Origin: Platerodrilus igneus
Lineage: Eukaryota; Arthropoda; Insecta; Coleoptera; Lycidae
Assembly (NCBI GenBank): GCA_036346225.1
Contig: JARFIW010001485.1
Location: 310,001-374,000, forward strand
DNA: 64,000 bases
Reading direction: 5' to 3'
Below the pieces are notes generated by a model, which had not been told where the DNA came from, made no database searches, and worked only from the letters and a program-made list of their open reading frames with translations. Below are positions 37,677 to 49,600 of this stretch, piece after piece. Both the position numbers and the translations under genes were made by a program. How positions within the stretch are numbered: the stretch's first letter is position 1; every line of letters starts with the position of its first letter.

Positions 37677-40600
37677 TATATATTACTATGTAATTTGTAG
37701 GTTATAAGTAAATAGATAGGTCATAGGTCAGCTTAGGGTAGGTTAGCGTTGGTATATACCGCGTATTAAAAGGTTAAATAGGTATCTTAGAAATCTAATG
37801 TAACAATTAAGTAATTTAATGTAGGAGTTTTAGGAATTAATTCTTTTTAGTTTCGGCTTTGCACTTATTTGCAAAAAAATTTCAATATTTAGGGAGCAGA
37901 GTCAATAAATGTTAAGCATCTATCAAACAGATCAATTCATTTGTGAACATGTTGAGAATGCAGCTTTAATTATAGCACAACGGCGTACAATAGTTAAAAA
38001 GCTTTCTCATTTTAATTTCAATGAGATTAATAATTAACGGGTATAATTGTAGTGAAGTAGAAACATTTGAATATCATTTAGCATAAGATACCATTTAAAA
38101 ACACGAGCTTGTAAGACAGGGATAGGCAAGAAAATCAATAAAAGAAAACTCGACGGTTACAACAAGTAACGATTATTTACATGTATGGGGCGCGTGTTAT
38201 CAACAACCTCATCAGAAAATCAATAATTTCTACAATTGCAAATAGACGTTAAGGCAGGCACGGATCGCTAGAAAAACAAAAACAAACTGGTTTTAGCATA
38301 TAAAGGAGAAAGGTGGAAGATGTTTGTACAAGATATCGATTTTAAATAGAGAAAGAAATTAAGAAATGTAATTGGACGTTACAGGTAGAAAAGAACGCAT
38401 GACTGTCTAAGGTTTAGAGTGGGTACATACCTGAGTGGGATTTGTATAACGAAGCATGAGAAAGAAAATGGTTGTATATAAGACAAAGGAAGAAAGAGCT
38501 AGGTTCGTCTTACATGTGGGGCGTGAATCTTATAGGAATTGATTTTCAGTTAAGGCTAGTTTCGGCAAAGCGGACTAGCCGTTACACGGATACAAACGAT
38601 TTCGTGGTATTTTGTGGAGTTCATGCTTGAAAATTCCGGTACTATAAAGACCGTTGATGTTTGACGAGAAAATTATGTAGAATTGATTGTCGGTTAGGAG
38701 TTTGTGTTTTGAGAAGTGTGCCAACGGTTACGGTGATACCAAGAAAGTTTGTTTATGTATGGTGGAAACTTAAACAGCAAGATTGATTTGCAATTGTGAA
38801 TGCATCGAGGAGTGATTTGCTGATGATACATGAAGTAGTAGAGAAGTAGAGGAAGTTTGGATGCACTATCATTGGTTAGTTAGTGAGATTTGGATAGCTG
38901 CATACTGACTGGAATGGTGTGACTCAACTTGAGAGCGGCTCCATAGTTCCGAGGCATAATAGACGGCAACAACATCGAGGGATGGATGGCAGATGCAGGC
39001 TGTGTAGTGGTTACCAGGTAACTAATTTTTTTAAAAACGTTGTTGTTGAATTATTTGACGTGCTTTGACAATTTGTGCTTTTTGGGTGCTTATTTTATGA
39101 ATTCTATGGACTTAAAAATTTATTGAATTTTATATTTAAATGAAAATATGTTTATGTAAAAAAGGATCATTAATATAATGATACAAAGGCTGTTTATGTA
39201 CAAAGTAAAGGGGCTCTCGTTATTGCAGTGCTATAATTTTTGCACACAGGTTTTACTGTGAGCTCATGCTAGGAGAAAGGTTATAATCAGGTACGAGGTT
39301 AGCCCACTTACTTTAAATAGGGTATATGCATAATGAAAATTATTGAATCCAAACACATTTTAAAAATGAATGGTTTTCTTCACAAAAATTTGTCATTTTA
39401 TGTATGTTAACTGTTTTAATGGACAAAGTTTTGGAAGGTAATTTTCTTTTATTTGTGTAAATAGAGTTGCGTTTTTTGATAGGATTGTAGGGAAATATTT
39501 TTCAGATTTTAGCTGAGTGGCTGTGAGGTGAAGTTTGATTTTCAGCAGTCCAGGTAAGCTTCTTTGAAAGATTCATAAAAATTTTAGTAAAAGAGCGGTG
39601 CAGCCGAGGTAAATTTTACAATATAATGACGGCCCCACGCTAGGACTATTTCCAAAGGTGTTTTTACAATAATATATGTATGTATTGCTATGATAAGAGG
39701 GTAGTTTAAGGGTAGATTAAGTTATAGGGGTCGTCGAATAAATGTAAATAATTTTATCGTTTAGATTAACAAATAATTTCACAAATCATAGGAGTAAATT
39801 GACCATTTTACAAAAGGTCAATAGCGAACACACTGTATATAATTTATATTTAATTTAATGCATAAGAAAAGAGCTCATTTTGCAATAATCAAACACTATT
39901 TAGCTAAAATAATAGTGTGTACGTCTTATCATGCGCTTTAAGTTTAAGAAACGAGTAAAGATAAGGTTTTAAACGCAACAAATTGCATCAATATAAACAC
40001 ATTATCGGGAAAGATAGATAACCTAGCATTCTAGATATTTAATAATTTCGTCGAAAATGGCAACGCATGAATAAGTAAACGCATTCTAATACGTCATTAT
40101 TAGAAAATAAATACGTGACAAGGAATATTACATTTACGGAGAAATCCAACATATTTTTAATAACAAATAAATAACAGACGGTTCGTTATACGATAAGCTT
40201 TGGACTATATGCGACACAAATATAAAATACGTGACAGAATGAAAGAAATATTTGGAAATTCTGAGAAGATACTATGATATATTGTATGTCTACGTGAGAG
40301 ATTGAATGAAAGAACAACAATTAAAACCAGGGAATTTGAAAAATACCAAGGTTCTACAGAGATAGGCGAGAATTACAAACGTTTATCAATAAACACGCAA
40401 TGCGCACCAATTAAAACATGCATTGGTAGAGCTTATAAATACGATAGGAAGCTCGAAAATAGACAGTCTATCCTGAACAAGGCACGAACCACGTTGATAG
40501 AAAGTAAAATTTACGTACCACTGACAATTAGTAAAAAATCAATAATTTATTAAAAGTGAAAGATTGAAAGTACCAAATTTGTACGACAAGAAATAGCCGA

Positions 40601-43600
40601 TCTACGTAAACGGCTCCGAAAAAAGGTCCAAATAAAAATTTTAATGTACGTCTGAATAAATACTCTAAATGCATGTTTAAATAATACATCTGAAAATACG
40701 TCTAAATAAATTATTACATGGAAATATAAAATAAACGTGAAGATACTCAAAGTTACTCCAGAAATCCGAAGGGAGAAATACAAGCAACCATTAATTTATC
40801 ATTCTGACCAATCAAGTGAAGCAAGTCGAGCTGTAGCTGTAACGATCAAGGGGTGCTGACCACAGGTAATATGGGGCAGTTCCAGTGACAGGCAAGGAAA
40901 ACGCAGGTTAGAGATTTTAAAATTTTTATTAGTTAAAAGACTGTTTCAATTTTAATATTTGCTATATATTATATATCTGTAAGAGTCAACCAAAAGGTTA
41001 ATTTGAGAATTTGAAAATAAAGAAAGCATCTTTGAACGTTCGAAAGATAGTAATTATAAAGATATTTAGCTGGCTTTTAGGAAATTATAAATTTGGTAAA
41101 TGTTAATGTTCTATTCAAGGACTAAATTTTGAATTTACACAAAACTGTACATATTATCGATCATTATATTGTGTAATCTTTGGATTGCTTTATATAAATT
41201 TATTTAACAGTTAGATAGTAGAAAGAAAAAGGGTTAAACAATCTTTACTGTCGTGAAGTATGGCATGTTGTCTATCCAATTTTTTTATTCAATATTACTA
41301 TATAATAACAGCATCGATTTATGTAACGAGTATTACCTGTCCCAAATGCTCTAAAGAAAATGGTATGGCATAAAAGACATGAAATCAATGCAGCCCTTCC
41401 AGCTGCGCAACACCTTTGCGAGCTCTCAATTCCAAATAAATATGAAATGTATACGTTTGAAAGGGGAATCCAAGAAGCATTTTTGTTTTGGACAGCGACC
41501 CTGATGTATACAGAATTTTAATTTTCGAATTTTGTCGTAACTTAGAAATATGTCGTAATGGTAACGTATTCTATGGTGATAGCAATTAAGACAGCCACTG
41601 CACTGTTTTTCAAAATTTATACTGTAATTGGAAAATTGTATGGCGGAGTTCCTTTGATTATATATGCGCTGCTACCTAATAAACAACAACTAACATATCT
41701 ACTACTGTTTCAATAACTAAGCAACTGCAGTCTGCTTTCGCACCTACATCATTTTCTTGCGATGAATTTTAATTCGCCAGCGTTGGTGTATTCAGAGAGT
41801 GTTTTCTTGATGCACGTGTAAATAGCTGCTTTTGTCATCTTACGCACAACATACGGAAGAAAATGTGTGAAATGGAACTAATTGGAATGTATAATTCGGA
41901 TGCCGATTGTTGTTTAAAGGCAAAAGTGATACCTGCTTTTGTCTTTGTTCCAGAGAACGATTTGAGCAATGCTGTGGAAGTTTTAACAGCTGAACTTGGA
42001 ACGTCCCGTTTTAAGTTTTATAACTCATTGCAATTTTTAGAATCTTTTTAACATAATGCTCTGTGGTTAGAAGCCTTTGAATCTCTCCTTTGGTTAGATA
42101 TTTTACTGAATTGACATTTGTCAAGTTGTTATTGTAAAACTGTATTAATTGATGCACATTAATTTGCTTTTGTTCATAAAAAGTGGTTTAATTGTGGGAA
42201 AATGTTATCTAACCTAAGGGCGATAACGAGCCCATGTGGTGGCTCTTCGTTCTTCTTGATCCAGCCTTTGAATTGTAACGACGATCTTGGTATGTTAGCA
42301 AACTTTATATCGCTTATTGTAGCGGATTCTTGCTTACTACCTTGGATAAAATTAATCTTTCTGATGTTTGTGAGTACGAAAGTTAATTATTACGCCTTAG
42401 GCGGATTTTACGTCGTTTTGATTAATACTATTGGGTTGGCTTTCACTCAGTTCGTGAAGCACATTTTTGTGATATTTGTTATATTCTACCCACATTGTTG
42501 TGTGGTAAGTAATAGCTTTGTATCACTTCTTGTTCTATGTATTACATGAATTTTAGGGTTCAAATCTAAGTTCAAATTTAACTTCAAATTTAAGTCCAAG
42601 TTTACGTCTGCGTGCGAGTCCAAGAGTAATTACATATTTTAGGTTTAGCAGTTCCAATTTAAGTAGATGCACATTTGTGAAGATTCGTTTAAGTAATCGT
42701 TCTGGTGGTATTACGATTACCCAGATTCGACAACTTACTGAAATAGATGGTATTGAAGCTCCCGACGAAGAATTAATTATTGATACAATAAGTTCCATCT
42801 GCTGGACTACCTTTAAGTGCTGTAATCCTGTTAAGTTGGATTTGGAATCCCTGACTGCTACTGGTGCATTGGAATTACTTATTGAGGTCGTATACTTCCT
42901 TATTTAAGTGTGTTGTTTATGTTCTGTTGAGATTATTGGATAAATATTTTTGTGTATGCAACCTTATATGTACCATATTATTATTTTGCTTTGCATGCAA
43001 CCATACTTACACCTGTGTGTAAGGTGGGTTGCTATAACTAACGTAAATCTGTATTTATGATAAAATTATTTAGGTATTAATGATTGAATGCTTCCGTAGC
43101 AAGTGCTATGTTCTTATGATTGTTGCTAACAACTCGTTAATGCGTTCCAGTGATTTATACATATTGATTGTAAATCTAGTCACGAGCTTAGACCCTTGGT
43201 TAAATTATTACTCACTTGAGTTATGCTGTTACAGCTTACTTAGTGGCCACCAAGTCTGCGTATCCGATTATTACTTAGTACGAATTATTTTTGCGTACGG
43301 GCTCGTGCCCGGATATTCTTAACACCATTGCGTTATTACTGTTAAATATTATTTATACAATCACCTGGAGTAAACATATATTTGCTTATTGTGAGCACTT
43401 AGCTTGGTTAATTGTCTCTTGAATCATTTAGGTTTGAATCTTGTATGTATGATTAGTTGTAGAATTATTTGTTCTAGTGAAATTTATATTTATGTGTTTG
43501 ATTTCATATTTGGCATTGTAGTTACTTCAATAAATTCAGGTTTAATTCTGTGCCCTGTTAATTTATTGATATAGTGAGTTACCTTGGGTTTCGCCCGAGA

Positions 43601-46600
43601 ATAGTGGAACATTTCTCGTTGATTCTGCTTGCTCCTGTTCCTGGCGCCCATTAATAAAATAGTTAGTTTTGACTTATTGGACCTTTCTAGTGGTTCCTTA
43701 TGGTCCTTGAATGCGATTATTTACCTACCACCCTGATGAGTCTTTTCTGAGCTATTCCGGAGCACTATTTGTCATCGTAACGTTAAGGAACCCATTATAT
43801 CGATTAGTTATCGAATTTTTACCGTGGCAAACTACCATAAGCACTGTGGCCCCTTTACGACTGGTTTAAGGATAATTACCTAAGTCAAGAGTCTCCAAAT
43901 CTAATTACTCCAGTAAGTTCCAAGGGACAAAACCGTTTTAATTCTCTTGTCATTATCTATAATTTATAGACTAGTCGACGAGTACGCACGTTTAGCGAGT
44001 ATATGGTTGCTAAATTCGTTAGTTCAATTACTATTGTGTACTAACTGTACTTTATTGTTACGACCGCGACAATTGACGACACTTGGTGGTCACACGCGAA
44101 AATAGGTAGTGGTAGTACCCTCTATAGCTAACAGATAGCGTTAGTAGTACTTTCAAAAAGTCTCGTTGTTTCGAGAAAGTTATGGTGCATTCCACACATT
44201 TCTAGATGGCAGTAATTGGGGTATAAAAGGCTAGCGACACGACCGTGTGTTAGTCCGCTTGGAAATGGCAAAGGAAACGAAACTGTTTGTTGTGAAATAA
44301 ACTAGTGCGTTACTCCTTAAATATGTTTGTGCGTGTTTAATAGATATCTTCTTAACAGTATTTTCATTTGACTTGTTGTTTTTGTGTATAATTTACTAGG
44401 ATGGAAAAAAGCGAAAATAAACAGCGAATGCAGAACATTTAAAACTCAATGCAAATTTCAATATTTCGTAATTGAGTCTAGTAAGAAAGCACTACGTTTG
44501 ATTTGCAATGAAACCATAGCCGTTCTCAAAGAATATAGCATTAAACGTCATTATGAATCGAAACATTTTCAAAATTACTCAAAATATACAAGATGTTTGC
44601 GGACAGAAAAATTTAAAGCTTTGAAGCACGGATTGAAATCGCAGCAATCTTTGCTTAAAAAACTCAAATAGCCGAAGAAATGTGCCACGAAGAGGTACAT
44701 TTATTTAAAACTGTCAGTTTGTCAGCAAATACCGTGACTCGGAGGATAGAAGACCGCAGAAAATATATCATCTCAACTGTCTGACTAAAATGTACATCTC
44801 GAGTGTTTCTTCTGGTCTTGGTTGAGTCAACAGATGTGTTAGATTCTCAGGTGTTGATTTTTATTCGAGGAGTAGATAAAATTATGAAGTGTATGAAGAA
44901 CTTCTTGATATTGATAGTATTCATGCCACGAATTCTGAGGAAGATGTGTTTAACGAAGTTGAAAATACCATTAATAAAAAAAAAACCTTCGATGGATAAG
45001 CTTGAAATCTATTACTACTGATGGAGGCATAAACATGTGTGGTAACAATAAAGAAGTGGTTGTTCTTGTGTCAAAAGCTGTGGAAAATTAGTAATGCATT
45101 GTATCATTCATCAACAGTCCTTGTGCAGGAGATGTTTGTATATATATCCGAAGTTCTCAAACAAATCATATCAGTTGTTAGTTTTATCAGGTCCACTGGG
45201 TTGAAGCACCGACAATTCTACGAGTTTATCAAAGAGATTGGAGAAAATGACTTACCATCATATTACACTGCCGTACGCAGGTTTAGTTGCGGAAAAGTCC
45301 TTCAGCGCTTTTTTTGAACTTCAAGTAGTGATCGACATTTTTTTGAATGAAAAGCATCATCCTCTCACCAAATTACAAAATAGCAAATGGCTGTGGAAGT
45401 TAGAATTCAATTTAAAATTTTCGCAATGACAATAGTGATAGCAAATTTTAAATGTAGGTTTTCTCAATATCAACAGCAACATGTTAAAATTAAAAATAAT
45501 AAAGGCGAATTCTCTCGATATTATAAGAGTTAAATTTCCGCATTAAATATCAGCAACGTTGTAGTAATAACTACCGAAGTATAACCCGAAGCACCTATAG
45601 AGCGAGAATCACAAATCGTAGCAACAAACAAAAGTGCTATAGGGTCACGTTTCTCATCCCGTGACTGCACCCAACGTTGATAAGGAATGTTCCATTGGTG
45701 CATACTAAAGAAAACAAGTCACATACCTGTGGGGTTCGGGTACCTATCTTGCCTACCGTGGAGGGTTGAGTCAACACAGTGACGTAACGGGCATCGTAAT
45801 TTCAGTAGTGAGAGAAAGTAAAGAGAGAAAGAAAAAGCTGCTCCATGGCAACGAACAGTCTGGTCCACACACCAAAAGCACCCATTTGGCGTCCAGCTAA
45901 AAAAAGCTAAGACGAAAATTGGATTAGAATGAGTAAACCCGGGAAAACTTACCAATACACGTAAAACATCGCTTACTTGTAGAGCAACAAACAACAAACG
46001 TGCATTGCTTTTGAAATAACAGAGCGAGTAGTTTTTTTCAAGTGCATCAACGCACAAACTACAGAGACCAATTTTAAAATGAGTTCGAAGTAACACAAAT
46101 TCGATAAGCAAACATCCGCGCTTATCGAAGCGCGATTGACTGGAAAACCCGAGTTATATCCAAATATTTCAATATACTATTTCGACGAAGGTTTAGAATA
46201 AAACCACAGAGAAAGTAATGATACGCTATCGCAAGGTATAACGAGATACTTAAAACAGGGCATTAATTTATTTAATTGTAGCATAAATTTGTTGTTTCGA
46301 ACTAAATAAGCTCAACCTGAAAATTTGTAGAAAGCGTATTTATTGTACACAGGATGTAAATTATTTAATTTATTGCATAATAAACTTTGTGTTTCAAAGC
46401 ATATTGGATTTAACTCTATAAATTATTCGAAAGCATATTTATTATTAATTACGCTGGAAATAAATGTAACAAATTGGTACAAATAAAATTGGTCTCCGAC
46501 TACGAACTATTATCATAATTACATAAATCTCATTAGTATTTTATATGTTGTAATGTATATATGTTTATGTGTTTATATGATATAATGTTTACAATGTTAG

Positions 46601-49600
46601 TGGGACACATTTTAAGTATTTTTTAGTTATTATGCTTAAGTTGAATTTTCTGCGTGCCATACTTGTCATTAAGCTTTATCTAGCGAGTTACCATCATTCT
46701 GTGCTTTTTTATTCAACTTATCGCAATAACCATTAGCTGTCGCGAACCGAACGTATAACACTGGCGGACCAGATATTGTCCGCGGGCCGTAGTTTGGAGA
46801 CCCTAGACTTAGGTCGTAAAAATGGTAGAGGTGATAAAAGAAGATTACTGTTATTTCACCACAAATGTGGAACCTTTATGAAAGGGTGCTGAATGGTACT
46901 TATCGTACTAATAACTTTACAGGGTCAGCGCACCGCAGATTAGAGACCGAATTAGCAACGCAGCATCTAACATGGAAATTTATTACTGCAACACGTATAG
47001 GATACAGGTTGATCGCGACATCTATTATCAACAGCTAGTCTCAAGACAACAGCCACAACGAAGGAAGCGAAAGTATAGGGAGGCCGATGGTACAATTAGT
47101 AAAATAGGGAATGACTCGATAACAGAGATATTGTAGCATATTTACGTGGTATTGCACACAACTGCGAAATGCATTAGCTTACTACAGTGTTAAATTCCAA
47201 AGGTATCAATAGAAAAATATCGATATTGACCACGCTATTAGAAAAAAATATATTTTTTAATTTATAAAAACCATTAATATAGCTTAATTACAAAATTTTC
47301 TTGACTGTTTTCTAAATAAAATTTAATAACTAATACTGCATTTTAATAACTATTTTAACGGAAATATAGTTACACTTTTTAACGCACCGCCAAGCTTGTA
47401 CAGTGTATAGTTTCTCCAGAGTCTAGCTATTTCGGCGCGCAGTTAGCCCGGAGCCCAACTGTTCCTGTACCTGTTGTCCTGGCACCTAGCTGTACCTGCT
47501 TCCAGCCGTCCTTGAGGCAAGTTGACTGCGCCCCGTTGGCTGAGTCCAGCCGTCCACGCCCAGTTGTCCGGGTCAGAGCCCCTGAGGCATTGCATGCTCG
47601 ACAGAGCAGCCATTGTATTAAAAAATACATAAAGGGCAGTCGAGTAAAAGCTGGAATGTTTGCAAAACTTGTGTAAGACATGGAAGCTAATTATACTTCA
47701 ATTTTGTATTTGTTGTGAAGTGTGTTGGTTATCTTGAGCAAAGTTAATTTAAACTTAAAGAAAAGATTGCGATCTTTCCTGAAAAAATCCATCATGGTCA
47801 CATAATTATATTTTAAAGTAAGAATTTTCTTGTTAAACTTGCTTACCTGATTGAAACTTTTGAAAACTGAGTGACGTAAATAAATTATTGCAAGGCCCAT
47901 ATATGCAGGTAACACTTTCGTAGATAACACCTCGTGATGAGGAACTTTTTGCCAAAAAATGAAATACATTCTGTAACGACTTCGCGCTATTTTTGATAGA
48001 AACGAATAGAAAAGAAAATGTATCATAAACGGGTAGAATAAATACGAATGTACCTTGTATATTAGGTGTATAATTTTGGATGAAACTTATTTTGTTTTAT
48101 TATATATATTATATTTACAATTTTTTGTTGGTCCAAATTCCTTGTTTTGGTTTTAAAGCACGCCCATGTGTCTATCCGGCAAGCCTAATTATTATATAAA
48201 TTGATAACAAAATACATAAAAGATTAGGAAAAGCCGTGATGATACTGGTTTTACAACTTGTATGGCAGATGCATTTCTCAATATCTTTTGAAAAGTTGCT
48301 CGGTGTTCACAATAGTGAACGATTTGTGTTAAATTAAAAATTAAGTCCGTTTCTTGTACATATTTTTTTCATCTTGTGCAAACATTAAGTGCTACTCTAC
48401 GGCTACGAGAAAACATTTGGTTGGGTTTGGTTTATGGTCCTGGCTTAACCGTGGCCAACGAGAGAATAACGCAATTCAGCAGGTAGAGAATATCCATTTT
48501 ATTATATCATCAATTATGTCCACTGCTCATAAAATGGATCTCCTCAACGTTACTCATTAAGATTTCATAAATAGTGGTATCAATTAAACATGACATTTCA
48601 ATAATTTTTTAGTTTTATTAAGGAGATTCAGGCAATAAACTTAAACCACACATTCACTTTTTATGTAATACATAGTTGAACGAAACTCAGCTCAGTAATT
48701 TATTTCAAAACTGCAAAAGAAAGGGAAGCAATTTTAATATAGCTTGCTACAAATCTGAATACAAAAATGAAAGCATGAGTTTACCATAGCTAGTTTGAGT
48801 AAACAGACAAATTACAATAGTGTGTTTTCATAGCGCCTTCATGCTACTTTAAAGCTTTTAGAATAATTAAAAGAGTAAATAACAATAAAATTATCAATAT
48901 GCATGTTTCATACAATAACTACTCCAAAAATATGCAACCTCTTTCCAATTTTTAGAGGAATTGAACAAAATTAACGTTGCAGGAATCAAATGCAGATATG
49001 ATACAAAGTAACTCCTCTCCTTCCACATGATAACGGTAATAACATTACCATGTAGCTTGATCACTTAAATACAGATCATGAGTTAGTGGTAGCCACAAAT
49101 ATCATGTTGCAGATTATCTAACCAGAAATATCATAAAATACATTGTTAAAGGTTACAATGTACCTATTTGTAGGGTTGCTGAATACATATGATGACATTA
49201 ATCACGTATAACATCATACGGAGCAACGCATTTTTTACGCGATGCACATAGCCCAAATAGAAAGACCGTTCTACAATGACATACCATTCAAAGACATAGA
49301 GAGTGTAGGAGGAAAGGTCGAGAGCTTCACATTCGACAGGGACAATTAATTAATTGCTTGCGAGCCACTGACAAGAGCATATGCAGACAGTAGCGTTGAT
49401 AGGATAGTCAAAAAAACCTCCTGGACGGAAAGCAGCCAACGAGATTATGCGACAGCGCCCCAACAACAAAAACATAAATTAGACAGACTAGTTTCAATCC
49501 CACCTGAAGGAGAGAAATAAATTATTCATCCGAGAGGAAATTAAATCCTATCCCAATAGAAATCTTTATTCACACGCAGATTCCACTGTAAATTGTAATA

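Larger units (their letters stand above)
43886..46806 (+). mobile_element. hAT element (GTF2IRD2/ZBED-like), unit A
   Basis: A 2.92-kb element with terminal inverted repeats CAAGAGTCTCCAAAtct (left) and, inverted on the right, CTAGGGTCTCCAAActa. The 8-bp flanks ACCTAAGT (43878-43885) and ACTTAGGT (46807-46814) agree at six of eight positions and, being 8 bp, fit a hAT target duplication. The insertion lies inside the MULE frame. The transposase occupies about 44401-45429; no hAT C-terminal dimerisation block is visible in the remaining 1.4 kb. Confidence 0.8.
43850..47177 (+). mobile_element. MULE C-terminal fragment split by hAT (unit A)
   Basis: Left piece: YDWFKDNYL just before 43886. After the hAT, from 46807, the frame resumes as LGRKNGRGDKRR, then MWNLYERVLNGTYRTNNF and HRRLETELATQHLTWKFI. 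After a frame shift come IQVDRDIYYQQLVSRQQPQ, RRKRKYREADG and YLRGIAHNCEM with a stop at 47177. This is the conserved C-terminal order of insect MULE transposases. It differs from the fragment at 41340-42055, whose end overlaps the same protein region. Confidence 0.75.

Noticed and set aside
43735..43770. CTGATGAG motif that could start a hammerhead ribozyme (also near 51790)
   Set aside because: No GAAA at the right distance and no stem II pairing.
45719..46111. Minus-strand 130-codon frame, present in both duplication units
   Set aside because: No recognisable motif and low-complexity Leu/Ser content; conservation between units reflects the recent duplication, not selection.
47427..47681. 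Minus-strand 84-codon frame in a GC-rich patch, duplicated at 55487-55741
   Set aside because: No family resemblance; substitutions between units are not obviously constrained.
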